The notes beneath the pieces were generated by a model. It saw nothing but the letters and a program-made list of their open reading frames with translations, did not search any database and was not told the DNA's origin. The position numbers were made by a program, and so were the translations under genes. Shown here in pieces: positions 30,667 to 41,292 of a stretch of DNA of 64,000 nucleotides. The DNA comes from Tritrichomonas musculus (taxonomy: Eukaryota > Parabasalia > Tritrichomonadida > Tritrichomonadidae), in the NCBI GenBank assembly GCA_039105265.1, contig JAPFFF010000027.1, positions 744,001 through 808,000 on the forward strand, read 5' to 3'. Within the stretch, counting starts at the first letter, position 1. The number at the start of each line of letters is the position of its first letter.

Positions 30667-33600
30667 ATGAATTTCGATCCAATTTTTATAACAGACAGGC
30701 CTGTATGGGCTGACAAATTCATTATCGATTCATGCGTGTCTATATTTTCAATTTCTGATCAATCTCTAATTACATACAATCGTGATATTATTGAAATAAT
30801 CATAAAATCATCCAAAAAATTGACAAATATGAATCTTTTATCAGTTTTATTTGATTTTCATCAATTATTGCAGTACGAAGATTCTTCTGATTCATCGATT
30901 ATTATTAATCTTCGAAAACTTTATGCACTATCATTTTTTGCAGGTCAATACAATTTGAATGAAAGATGCAATACTATTCGTAAAATATATAATATTATTA
31001 AAGAATTAACAACTGAAAAAAAAATTCAAAAAATGATTAACGAATCATTAATTGAAATTTTCGCTGCTACAGTTTCATTTTCACTCGCAATGGTCTCTGA
31101 ATATTGTAAAGAGATTCAATTTACTGATGATAATGAAGAATCACTGCTATACTTTGAAATTGCAAATTTTGTTTTAACAATATTTAACAGCGAATTTATT
31201 AAAAAAATCGAAAAATCACATCCATATTTTGTCGAGTATTTTCTAACAATTCTTCTTTCTTTTCCAATTGATTCAAATAAAAAACCTACAGAACAACAAA
31301 ATACTTTACTCGAACAAATATTAAAAATAGTTTTGGCCATATTGGATTGTTTTAATTCGCAAACGTTTAATTTTGGTTCTTTATTAATTTACTTATTCAA
31401 ATTTTTCGAATCAAGTTACTCGATTCAAGCGCAAATTGATATTTTGAAATTAATTTCAATAATTTATGAAAAAAATCAGCAATTTTCAGAGTTTTTATTT
31501 AATGATATAAATTTCGAGATGTTTTCAAAGTTTTTCGTTTATGCTATTTCGAAGGCAGACATTTCAATTGATATCGATAAAAAAGAAAAATTTGATTTTA
31601 ATGTTAAAATTTTAAATCAAAAATTTTCTGATGAAGAAATTTTAAATATAGCTACATTTGATGAGCCAGTGAAACATCAAGTTTCACTTCAACACAATGA
31701 ATCTGGAAATTTGAATTATAATCCTCCTGATGATTTACCTTCATTTTCTCAATGCGAATATTTTAAGCCACTTCTTGAAGCCGTTTTCATTTTTTGTGAT
31801 TTAGATCCAAAATCAGAACATATTCAATATATTGAAAAGGTCATAACATTATTCAGAAACAAACCGTCTTTTTCATCTACAACTTTTCTTATGATGTGGG
31901 GAAGAGACTACATCATTAAAAACTTTCAAAGTGCAACTGATAATCTTGTTAAAATTAGTTACTTTGATACTATACTTAAATCGGCATTTGAAGTTTTTAA
32001 ATGTAAAGAATACAAAAAATTTTTGTGCTCACTTTACTTATATATTGTAAAAAATAAGCAACGAAGCCAATTCTTGATTGGAACACTTTTTACGCAATAC
32101 AAAAGTTCAATCATGCAACTTGAATTGGATGAACAATTGAATAATTTAATTATTGAATGTTGTTCAATTGCACCAGATGAAGTCAGTCATTATTTCACTT
32201 CGATTTCTTATGATCAAAAATTATCTCACTTATTATATTTTCTGCAAAATAAACATCTTGCTGCTTCATTAATAGAACATGAGATGAAAGAACATATTTC
32301 AAAAGTTCGTTTAATGTTTCTTCGTTTTATTGATTTTATTTTGAATGACCAACATTTTAAATCAATTCTTTATATTTCGCCAATATTTACAAACAGTCTT
32401 CTTCAAATGCTTTTAGAAAAAGCAACAAATGAACTAGCCTATCATTTCATATCTGATTCACTTCTAATATCGAAAAAACAAGATCGAAATGTTTCAACAA
32501 TTTTTACTTTTTTTCAAAAAATTTTGAAAAAAGCTTTAATAAAAGAAAAGTTTCGACCTATTTCAACTCAAATCATGCAATTAATTTCAAATTCATTTGG
32601 ATTAAATACTGAGATATTTGCTGATGTTTTTCTTCATACAAATTTCTTCCATTCATTGGTCAATTATGTATCATTCTTAAATAATAAAGAAAATATGTAT
32701 TTGTTACTAAATATTGCCCACAAGTGCACTCTTATTCAAGTGGATATGTCAGATTATTTGTATGAAATAGATCTTTTTTCAAAAATTTATCCATCAGTAA
32801 TTTCAATATTTGAAAATGATATTCCAACTGAATTATATGATCGTTTATGGTCATTTGTTTTTAATGATGATAGTTTGATGAACGATAATTCAGTTTCAAA
32901 ATATGAATCAAATAGGAAAATTTTGAATGCTGATCCTTTGACACTTATATATAAGCTTCTAAGGCCAAATAAAGAAACTTTTCTAAAGTTTATTAATTAT
33001 ATTCAAAATTGCTGTGATAATGATTTGAAGTCAGCACTTGAAGTCAACAAAAGTAATTTTCCGTCCATTTTAATTTCAACATTTGAAGAATATCATGAAA
33101 TGACAGAAAATGACAATACATTTAATTCTATTCTGGCACTTTTTTCATCATTAGCAGCGCATTCATTAAAAAGCAAAAATGCTCTCTCATTCTTCCACAA
33201 TTTTTCAACATTAAAAGGAGATTTTAGGCCATATTTCACTCTAGATCTTCTAAAGACTCTTTTATTTTTGTTCCAAGCACCATATGATTTGCCTTATTCG
33301 TTTTATAGTCTTGATAAATCGAACGGAATCATTAATTTACCACCAGTTCAAGTTCCAAAATTCTTTAATTTTACATTTTTCATTGAGCTTGACTTAACAG
33401 AAAAACCAGATTATTTTGGAATTCTATTTTCTTTTGAACTTAAAAATGTTCATTTTCAACTTTTCTTTAAGAATTCTCAACTATCATTTGAACTAAGCTA
33501 TGAAAAGAAAAAAGTGACAGGATCTTTTGATTACATTTTTACTTCTAATACATGGACTCATATCGTCATAACTTATCAAAATGAGAAACTCGCTCTTTAT

Positions 33601-36600
33601 GTTCATGGAAAAGAACAAGCAAATTTAAAAGTAACAAAAATTGTCTTTCCTGAAGGAACAATTAATAGCTACTTAGCACGCAATTTATCATGTAATATTG
33701 GCAACTTTGGATTTCTTAAAAGTATCCTTAATCCTCAATTAATTCAACTATTGTCAATGTTTCCCAAAACAGCTGTTACATCATTTAATCCTTCTGAAAT
33801 CAGCAATTTTCCTTCTGATATGTCTCTGCTTTTCCATGGTGAAATTTACAAGAATTCTGTGTATTTATATAATTCAGCAATATCAACATCTAAAGATACT
33901 TCTGTGAACTTAGCAAATGTTCCAAGAACTGAAAATCAAATGAAAATTAATGGTTTGATTTACGGCTACTCTCCACAAGCAAAAGATATGCTTAGATCGA
34001 TTGGTGGTGCTTCTGCTTTCTTGCCAATTTTTGCACAAGTAGATCAACCATTGATGCCAAAACCAGGTGAAGAAATATCTTATAAACATGATCCAGTATT
34101 TTTACCTTTTTTAATTCAAGTTTTAACATCATATTTGAAAGATTCTCCTTCAAATCAAGAAGATTTTGAAACAATAAATGGTTTTATGGTGATTGGTTAT
34201 TTATTATCAAGATCAAAATTACAAAATATAACACCACAAGTTATTGAGATGCTAAAAAGATTGTATAAAGAAATCATTGTTCCACAGCTTGCTTATCAGA
34301 TGCTTGATTTTATCTTTTTTGATATTAGGCTTTGGATATATTTACCAGTTGATCTTCAATTGACAGTTTATCAATCAATTTTAGACATTTATAATTCAAG
34401 TTCAGCTGAGAAGAAAAGATGGTTTATTTCTGCTATACCATTCAATAAAATTTTGTATATAATGAGAGTCTTCTTTTGGTCAAAATATTCTGATGATAAA
34501 ATTTGTCTTTTCAATCAACCAAAAATTGACAAAGTATCACATTTGGTTGAAGGCGAAAGACCAAAAGATACGAGTTTAATTCGTGATTTATTTTGGAAAA
34601 TAGCAAAAACAGTATTTTTACAATCATTTAATAGCAAAAGTGCATCAGCAATTTGTTACTTATCATTTGATCAAAGCGATCAACTTTTCTCGATTGAAAC
34701 TATATCATTTCTTCTAATTTGTCTACGTATAAAAAATCCGATTATGATATCAACATTAATATCACAGGGGTACACTTTTGAAAAGTTCTTTTCTTTATTA
34801 CAATCAAATAACGAAGAAATTTGTTGTCAATTTATTCAAATATTCATTCTTTTGCACCATATTGATTCTAGGCCAAAAGAAATCTTACTTAAACCTTATT
34901 CTGAAACAGAATGGATAGCATTGATCATGGCAAAAATGGATACTAAGTCATTAACTTCGATTTTTGCAGATGTCATTTATGGCTATTTATATGGATTCTT
35001 TGATATTTCAAAAAATGATATTTTTCCAAACATTCAAATATCAAAATTAAATGATCCAATAACTACAAATTACCAATTTGCATACATGGAACTATTTCCA
35101 TTGGCAATGATGGCAATCGCAGATCTTCCTGATAATATCAGCTCTAAGTATTTGATGACAATAAATCAAACTGTTACTGCTGACGTTTCAAAAATCACAA
35201 AACTTCATGATTGGGACATTCCATTCATTATGTTTTTAATACATCGAGTTCCAACAGTTAAATCCACTTTTGATAATTCATTTCAAATTTGCATGCATAC
35301 TTTATGCTATTTATATGCATCGATTACAAATGAAGGAACATTTTCTAATTTACAAAGCTATATTATCTCTGCAAGTTATCAAATTGGGCAAAATTTCTCT
35401 CATATATTGAGGCATATTTATACTTATTTCATTGATGTTTTCATGATAAACCAACATGTTGAGCCACATACTGCTTATTCAATCTTTCTTCAAGTATTTG
35501 AATTCATGTTTATTATGAACAGTGCTTCAGAATTTTATTTACCACCATTTTCAAGTTCAGTTGCTAGTGAAGATGATAAAAACGAAAATTGTTCAAGAAA
35601 TACACAAATTTCTTTTCAAGAACTTCATCGAAATAAGTGGAATTCTGCAGTACCAGATGTTCAACTTTGCTATGCAACAAGAACAAATGATAATTGTGAT
35701 TGGATTGATACTGAACTTGCACAAAAACTTCTTCACACATTTAGTTTATATCCAGAAGTTTTTGATCTTAAATATAAACCACCACAAATTCATTCATTGC
35801 TTATATATTCATTTGTTTTAGGAATCGGTTTACAGCATCACTTTCCAGTTTTTAAACAATACATTGAATTTTTAATGCAAAGAATACCATCTGATCGAGG
35901 AATTGATGACATTAATTATCAGTCATTCATTTGTTATATGTCAGGTATCATTAAAGTTTACTTATGTACAGAAACAACTCATCAATCACATTTTTACTTA
36001 CTTCAACATGCAAATGCATATCATCAAGTAATAATTTCTCATCTTAAACAGCAATTACAAATTGGACAAACCATGAATGAATTTGATTCGAGCTTTTCTA
36101 ACAATCCATATAATTTTGCACATATAATTTTAGAAAAATTTTCAACAATTGAAAGTTTAATGATAAAATATTCTCAAAAAATCCAACATGAATTATTAAA
36201 ATTATATTTATATCAGTCAACTCAAGTAGAAAAAGTTTCTTCTCATCTTTTGTCATCAAATTCAACGGATTCTAATCTTCTTTTATCAAACAATCATGAA
36301 CAAATTAAGTTACAACTTTATCAATTTGTTTTGGATATAAAAATGAAACAACGTAGAGCAGTAAAAGTTTATCAGACTCTTTGGCGTTCATTATCAAGTG
36401 AAGGTGGACCTTGGTATCCTCATGGGCATACTCCAATTGTTCATTGGAAATTAGAACAAAATCAACCAATATCAATGATTCGAAGAAGATTTGTTATAAA
36501 TTATGAATACAATGATCATAAAGATGCGTCATTATTACGTGATACAGGAAAAGTTGAAGATGCACAAAATCTTTATAATGAACATCTTAAACGAATTCGC

Positions 36601-39084
36601 ATGTCTGAATTCACCGGTAGTCAATCATTGATCACAATTGGTGTTGATCGAGATGAAGAAATTATGTATGATATTTGTGAACAAACTGTAAGTAATAGTG
36701 ATGAAATAATGATGCCAATTATATCATTTGCTAATGATGATATTATTTTAAAGGCAGATACAAATAGAATTACTATGAAAAAAGTTTACAAAGGAATGCT
36801 TTTGATTACAAATTCGTTCTTAACATTTAATGGTTCTGATTATGCTAAGAAAAGTGTTTCTATTCCTTTGTCTTCAATTACTCATATTTTCACAAGAAGA
36901 TATTTATTAATGGACACTGCAATTGAAGTTTTTACATCTTTTCAAAAGACTTTTATGTTCGATTTTCCTGCAGGTCAACGGCAAAAAATTTTAAATGAAA
37001 TTGCAAAATTTGAACTTTCTAATTTGGTCTTTTTGCAAACTTGTGATGAAGATGCTCAACCTCTTCTTGAAGAAATAATGAATAAATGGCAAGCTGGTGA
37101 AATAAGTAACTTTGATTACTTGATGAAATTGAATCTATTAGCCGGAAGAACATATAATGATTTATCACAATATCCTGTTTTTCCTTGGGTTATTTCTGAT
37201 TATAAATCAAAGCAGTTGAACTTAGATGATCCTGATGTTTATCGAAATTTGTCATCTCCAATTGGAGCACTAAATAAGAATAGACTTCAAAAATTATTAA
37301 ATAAGAGAGTAGCTAATGTAGATGAACTTGATTATCTTTATGGATCATTTTATTCATCACCAGCGTTTGTTATTGGTTATTTGATTCGTGTAGAACCTTT
37401 TACTTCTCTTCATATTGAATTACAAGCTGGCAAATTTGATGTATCAAATAGACTCTTTAATAGTATTCCAAAAGCATGGGAGAGTGTTTCTGAAGCTACA
37501 ATGGACTTCAGAGAACTTATTCCAGAGTTCTTTTATATGCCAGAATTCCTTATTAATTCAAATCATTTTGATCTTGGTGCAAGTAGTACTGGCGATGTTG
37601 AACTTCCTCCTTGGGCATCATCAGCAAGAGATTTTATAACTAAAAATAGAGCAGCATTGGAGTCAAAATACGTAAGTTCTATGTTGCCACGTTGGATTGA
37701 TTTGATTTTTGGCGTATTGAGTCGTGGCCAAGAAAGTATAAACGCAAATAATAAATTTTCTCCTTATTTTTATGAAACTTCAATAACACCTGAAGTCTTG
37801 CAAGATCCAAAACGACTTAAATTTATTCAAGAATTCGCAGTATGTTTTGGACAAGCTCCAAAACAACTCTTTTTTGAACCACACATACCAAAGAAATTTG
37901 ATTTAATGCGTCCTCCTGTTTCTGCTTTTGGTCATCGCTACTGTGTTTTATTTGATGTGAAGAATCCAATTCTTTCTCTTGAAATTGTAGATTCAAAGAA
38001 ACCAAAAATTGCAAAATTTTTCCAGTCAAATCAAGCATCAGAAGGAAATTCACCTAATTATATCAAAATTATTGATTCAAAATTTGAAGCCTATTCATAT
38101 GGAATGCCAGATAAATTGACGAGTAAAGTTCAATTAATCCTTAATTCAACAATTAAAAATGAGAATATTAAATTGATGACAAATACAGTGCATACAAAAA
38201 ATGGCTGTGCATATTCTGCTGTTCCGTGGGACGATGCAATCACAATATCAACATTAATGTCAGGTTCACCACTTCATATTAAACGTTCTCATACAAAGAG
38301 AATAACATCAATTGCAGTTTCTGATGGATTTTATGCAACTGCATCACTTGATTGCACTGTCATTCTCTGGAGAAATTTCCCTTATGTTCCCCAGATTCCA
38401 ATGTCAATAATGACGAAGCATTCCAATTGTATAGACTGTGTTTCAATCAATGAAAATATTGATTTATGCGTTTCAGTTAGTAGGAATGGTGATATAATCA
38501 CACAAAGTGTAATTTCAGGTAATTTCATTAGGAAAGTTAATGTAGAATTGGATTCTGATTCTAAATATCAATCAAAAATGTTTTTATTATCATCATCATC
38601 ATCAACAAACAATGTTTCTATTGATGATAATAACATAAATATTAATGATAGTAGTGATGAAAGAATTAGTATTAGTTCATGCAGAAGTTTTTCTATTTCA
38701 AATATTAATGAATGGAATTCTTTTGTTGTAACAGAACCAGCAAAAATAATGATTTTTGATTCTGGAACAATTTGTGTTGGCTTTACTCAATCTGACAGAG
38801 AAACAGTTTATGTTTTTGATCAGAATCTTGAAGAAATAAATCATATTCAGCTTGAAAATCCTATCCGATGTTGGATGGCTCTCGATTGGCCAGACGAAAA
38901 TGATTACCTGTTCACTGCTCTAAAAAGTGGAGGACTTGCAATCTATAAACTTCCTAATTTCGAGATAATTTGGTATGAAAACAAAGTTGATTTCGTTGTT
39001 ACAAGACTTGCAGTCGTTAAAAATCCTCTGCAGATCATTTTTGGAACAATGGAAGGGAAAGTAATTTCATTACCTTTTCAATAG
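30667..39084 (+). CDS. BEACH-WD40 giant protein (LvsA/neurobeachin family), copy 2
   Basis: This is a 2,805-residue protein with the same architecture as the minus-strand BEACH gene at 10.3-18.4 kb. A helical solenoid is followed by a concanavalin-like domain (about 898-1010, with the strand TWTHIVITYQNEKLALYVHG). More solenoid leads to a PH-like domain (about 2020-2115). The BEACH domain spans about 2130-2430, with AGRTYNDLSQYPVFPWVISDY near 2165-2180 and WIDLIFG near 2343. WD40 blades follow from about 2540 to the end (VSDGFYATASLDCTVILWR). It keeps the sequence between the solenoid and PH domain typical of LvsA/LRBA proteins (SEGGPWYPHGH near 1915). A role in lysosomal, endosomal or vacuolar membrane traffic is inferred from the family. 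The two genes are clearly different paralogs. The frame is intact and no intron is visible. Confidence 0.9.
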   Translation: MNFDPIFITDRPVWADKFIIDSCVSIFSISDQSLITYNRDIIEIIIKSSKKLTNMNLLSVLFDFHQLLQYEDSSDSSIIINLRKLYALSFFAGQYNLNERCNTIRKIYNIIKELTTEKKIQKMINESLIEIFAATVSFSLAMVSEYCKEIQFTDDNEESLLYFEIANFVLTIFNSEFIKKIEKSHPYFVEYFLTILLSFPIDSNKKPTEQQNTLLEQILKIVLAILDCFNSQTFNFGSLLIYLFKFFESSYSIQAQIDILKLISIIYEKNQQFSEFLFNDINFEMFSKFFVYAISKADISIDIDKKEKFDFNVKILNQKFSDEEILNIATFDEPVKHQVSLQHNESGNLNYNPPDDLPSFSQCEYFKPLLEAVFIFCDLDPKSEHIQYIEKVITLFRNKPSFSSTTFLMMWGRDYIIKNFQSATDNLVKISYFDTILKSAFEVFKCKEYKKFLCSLYLYIVKNKQRSQFLIGTLFTQYKSSIMQLELDEQLNNLIIECCSIAPDEVSHYFTSISYDQKLSHLLYFLQNKHLAASLIEHEMKEHISKVRLMFLRFIDFILNDQHFKSILYISPIFTNSLLQMLLEKATNELAYHFISDSLLISKKQDRNVSTIFTFFQKILKKALIKEKFRPISTQIMQLISNSFGLNTEIFADVFLHTNFFHSLVNYVSFLNNKENMYLLLNIAHKCTLIQVDMSDYLYEIDLFSKIYPSVISIFENDIPTELYDRLWSFVFNDDSLMNDNSVSKYESNRKILNADPLTLIYKLLRPNKETFLKFINYIQNCCDNDLKSALEVNKSNFPSILISTFEEYHEMTENDNTFNSILALFSSLAAHSLKSKNALSFFHNFSTLKGDFRPYFTLDLLKTLLFLFQAPYDLPYSFYSLDKSNGIINLPPVQVPKFFNFTFFIELDLTEKPDYFGILFSFELKNVHFQLFFKNSQLSFELSYEKKKVTGSFDYIFTSNTWTHIVITYQNEKLALYVHGKEQANLKVTKIVFPEGTINSYLARNLSCNIGNFGFLKSILNPQLIQLLSMFPKTAVTSFNPSEISNFPSDMSLLFHGEIYKNSVYLYNSAISTSKDTSVNLANVPRTENQMKINGLIYGYSPQAKDMLRSIGGASAFLPIFAQVDQPLMPKPGEEISYKHDPVFLPFLIQVLTSYLKDSPSNQEDFETINGFMVIGYLLSRSKLQNITPQVIEMLKRLYKEIIVPQLAYQMLDFIFFDIRLWIYLPVDLQLTVYQSILDIYNSSSAEKKRWFISAIPFNKILYIMRVFFWSKYSDDKICLFNQPKIDKVSHLVEGERPKDTSLIRDLFWKIAKTVFLQSFNSKSASAICYLSFDQSDQLFSIETISFLLICLRIKNPIMISTLISQGYTFEKFFSLLQSNNEEICCQFIQIFILLHHIDSRPKEILLKPYSETEWIALIMAKMDTKSLTSIFADVIYGYLYGFFDISKNDIFPNIQISKLNDPITTNYQFAYMELFPLAMMAIADLPDNISSKYLMTINQTVTADVSKITKLHDWDIPFIMFLIHRVPTVKSTFDNSFQICMHTLCYLYASITNEGTFSNLQSYIISASYQIGQNFSHILRHIYTYFIDVFMINQHVEPHTAYSIFLQVFEFMFIMNSASEFYLPPFSSSVASEDDKNENCSRNTQISFQELHRNKWNSAVPDVQLCYATRTNDNCDWIDTELAQKLLHTFSLYPEVFDLKYKPPQIHSLLIYSFVLGIGLQHHFPVFKQYIEFLMQRIPSDRGIDDINYQSFICYMSGIIKVYLCTETTHQSHFYLLQHANAYHQVIISHLKQQLQIGQTMNEFDSSFSNNPYNFAHIILEKFSTIESLMIKYSQKIQHELLKLYLYQSTQVEKVSSHLLSSNSTDSNLLLSNNHEQIKLQLYQFVLDIKMKQRRAVKVYQTLWRSLSSEGGPWYPHGHTPIVHWKLEQNQPISMIRRRFVINYEYNDHKDASLLRDTGKVEDAQNLYNEHLKRIRMSEFTGSQSLITIGVDRDEEIMYDICEQTVSNSDEIMMPIISFANDDIILKADTNRITMKKVYKGMLLITNSFLTFNGSDYAKKSVSIPLSSITHIFTRRYLLMDTAIEVFTSFQKTFMFDFPAGQRQKILNEIAKFELSNLVFLQTCDEDAQPLLEEIMNKWQAGEISNFDYLMKLNLLAGRTYNDLSQYPVFPWVISDYKSKQLNLDDPDVYRNLSSPIGALNKNRLQKLLNKRVANVDELDYLYGSFYSSPAFVIGYLIRVEPFTSLHIELQAGKFDVSNRLFNSIPKAWESVSEATMDFRELIPEFFYMPEFLINSNHFDLGASSTGDVELPPWASSARDFITKNRAALESKYVSSMLPRWIDLIFGVLSRGQESINANNKFSPYFYETSITPEVLQDPKRLKFIQEFAVCFGQAPKQLFFEPHIPKKFDLMRPPVSAFGHRYCVLFDVKNPILSLEIVDSKKPKIAKFFQSNQASEGNSPNYIKIIDSKFEAYSYGMPDKLTSKVQLILNSTIKNENIKLMTNTVHTKNGCAYSAVPWDDAITISTLMSGSPLHIKRSHTKRITSIAVSDGFYATASLDCTVILWRNFPYVPQIPMSIMTKHSNCIDCVSINENIDLCVSVSRNGDIITQSVISGNFIRKVNVELDSDSKYQSKMFLLSSSSSTNNVSIDDNNININDSSDERISISSCRSFSISNINEWNSFVVTEPAKIMIFDSGTICVGFTQSDRETVYVFDQNLEEINHIQLENPIRCWMALDWPDENDYLFTALKSGGLAIYKLPNFEIIWYENKVDFVVTRLAVVKNPLQIIFGTMEGKVISLPFQ

Positions 39085-39098
39085 AAATAATTACAGGG

Positions 39099-39120
39099 TG
39101 CGACATTCAAGTCGGGCCCA
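39099..39120 (+). repeat. 22-bp direct repeat R1
   Basis: TGCGACATTCAAGTCGGGCC plus CA, just 15 bases after the BEACH stop codon. R2 is identical; R3 differs at two bases. A related inverted piece (GGGGCCGACTTG) occurs near 52519. The G/C-rich core is unlike the surrounding AT-rich DNA. Confidence 0.85.
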
Positions 39121-39205
39121 AATTTTAAATTGAATATAAACTGCAAAAAAAGATTCAAAATTGAATGAATTCAATTTTTTTTCTAGCGGTATAAATTTGA
39201 ATGGA

Positions 39206-39227
39206 TGCGACATTCAAGTCGGGCCCA
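39206..39227 (+). repeat. 22-bp direct repeat R2
   Basis: Identical to R1, 107 bases downstream. Confidence 0.85.
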
Positions 39228-39381
39228 TTTTTTGTGAAAAAGTTTGTTTTTTGATGGATTTTTTATTTTTATTTTTAATAATCTAATAAAGCAGTAAAGC
39301 ACAATTTATTAAAAAAATATATATTATAAATAAAAAACTTTCGATATATATTTATTTATTTATTTTTATTTTTTGAGAGAA

Positions 39382-39403
39382 TGCGAAATTCAAGTCGGGT
39401 CCA
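39382..39403 (+). repeat. 22-bp direct repeat R3 (two mismatches)
   Basis: Third copy, 176 bases after R2, with C-to-A and C-to-T changes relative to R1. Confidence 0.8.
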
Positions 39404-39879
39404 AATAAATGTTATCGATTCTGTCTTCAATTAGAAAAATATTTAATTGAATAATGAATAAAAACTAAATAAAATATTCAGTTTTCTAGATAAACTAAAT
39501 GGAATCTAAAACACCATTAATAATGATATTTTTTTTTCTTGCTAGGTTTATTTGATATTAATGACATCGTGATCTCATAGTTAATATAAAATGTATAATA
39601 AGAAAAAAATTTTTTTTTTAGAAAAAATCAATTTGAAAAAGAACCAGTCGACAAAAGTTTTTAGTTTTTTTATATGTTCTTCATTTTTTTATTTATTAGA
39701 AAATAAAATAAAAAAAAGGCCAGGTTTTTCGATAGGATTTCGAGATCTTATATGATGTTATTAATTTTTTGTATACTTCATATTACAGATGATATGAAAT
39801 TTATTTTTGACCATAGTAGGCGAATTTTTTTTCACCAAATAGGTTAATTTATCAAAAAAATTTATATATAAAGCATAAA
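39404..39879. other. AT-rich gap
   Basis: No ORF, RNA gene or clear repeat is seen between the 22-bp motif cluster and the tRNA-related repeat. Confidence 0.4.
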
Positions 39880-39999
39880 TTCTTTCACAATTTCTTTCCC
39901 TAAATCTCAAACAAGCTCTCCGATTTTACAAACAACTGATTATCCAGAAATAGTTTACTCATTAAGGACGGGAATCGAACCTGTGACCCCTGATTTTTT
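39880..39999 (-). repeat. tRNA-related short interspersed repeat, copy 1
   Basis: Read on the minus strand it contains AGGTTCGATTCCCGTCC, a good Pol III B-box/T-arm, followed by CTGGATAATCAG, AATCGGAGAGCTTGTTTGAG and ATTTAGGGAAAGAAATTGTG. An inverted second copy is at 40851-40937 plus 43392-43452. No A-box or complete cloverleaf is present. It looks like a SINE-like or tRNA-chimeric repeat, uninterrupted here, so it shows the empty insertion site of the transposon that split copy 2. Confidence 0.75.
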
Positions 40000-40850
40000 A
40001 ACATCCAATAATAAAAATAATTTACACACTTTAAAAATAAAGTTTTTAAAAAGATATAAAATTTATCAAAAAGTTTAACTTTTATTAACTTTTTCTAATG
40101 CAAAATTTGATTTACACATTATTGGATCCAGGCGAATGAAATACAGTAGACATAAGAAAGTGGTATGAATTGCCTTAAAACAGCGTAAATACCTAATATA
40201 ATAATCCTTTAAAAAATATATGGCATAATTACTGATTTACATTAATGTTATTATTGACATGCAATATCTATCAATATAATGTATAAAATTGGCATAAAAT
40301 AAACAAACTAATCTGTATTCCGAGTTGAATATGACCAAAATGTTCTTAAAATATAAAATAGTATGTATTCCATTAGATAATGGAAGGAATTAAATTGCAT
40401 ATAAATCATCTATATACCAAAACCCGAGCACTCCTTCAAATATTTATGTAGTTTCTTTTGATTTTGCATGTGAATTTCGTTGCAAGAAGTAAAAGTTAGT
40501 TTATAATTTTAAAATCTTTATTTTTGAAATACTTTTTGGTCTGCAAAAAAAATGAAATATCCTTTTTTGAACAAATGCTGAAAGGATTTATATTACTTTT
40601 ATATTATTAAAAAACATTTTATAATTTTTTTGATAAAAATTATCTGATTAAAAATTATTTTTTAAAAAGAAAAATTGCAAAATTTAATTTGAATGTATTA
40701 TTCAATAATTGAATAATTTATTTATTTATAAGAAAATATTTTTATCTCAATAGTTATATAGAAGATATATGATATATAATAAAATATTTGAGATAAAATC
40801 AATACAAAAGAAATTATTCTCTCATTTTCTTTAATATTTTTAATTTAAAT
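40000..40850. other. AT-rich gap between the two repeat copies
   Basis: No gene or RNA is recognised. AATAATTTACACACT at about 40016-40030 repeats, inverted, a piece found in copy 2 at about 40909-40921, so copy 1 may extend or be rearranged here. Confidence 0.35.
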
Positions 40851-40879
40851 AATCAGGGGTCAGAGGTTCGATTCTCGTC

Positions 40880-40910
<31 letters not shown>

Positions 40911-40937
40911 GTGTAAATTATTTCTGGATAATCAGTA
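40851..40937 (+). repeat. tRNA-related repeat copy 2, left arm
   Basis: Carries AATCAGGGGTCAGAGGTTCG and a B-box like copy 1, then a run of 29 A residues (40880-40908), then TTTCTGGATAATCAG ending in TA at 40936-40937. It continues after the transposon at 43392. Copy 1 has no long A-run, so the run expanded here. Confidence 0.75.
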
Positions 40938-41292
40938 ACAGTGATTTACATAACAATTCTCTTTTAAATTCCAACACATTTTATTTTTCTTATAATCAAA
41001 TGATTTATTTTTTTTATTCATAGGTTTTTCTAATTTTTTTTAGTTTCACACATATTTTAATTTCATTTTTTTTTTTTTTTTTAATTATTTTCCAACCATT
41101 ATTTCTTTCATATTCCTATCTCAAAGTAATATATCATCCGCGCAAGCCCAGGGACCTTATTGCATATTCATCTAGAAATACATAAAAAAGGAACAGCAAA
41201 GTTTTTATTTATATTTTTATTTTTTATTTTTTTTTATATAATTATTATTTTTTTTATTTTTTAGGTCAATTTTCACCTAAACGATTAAGCCT

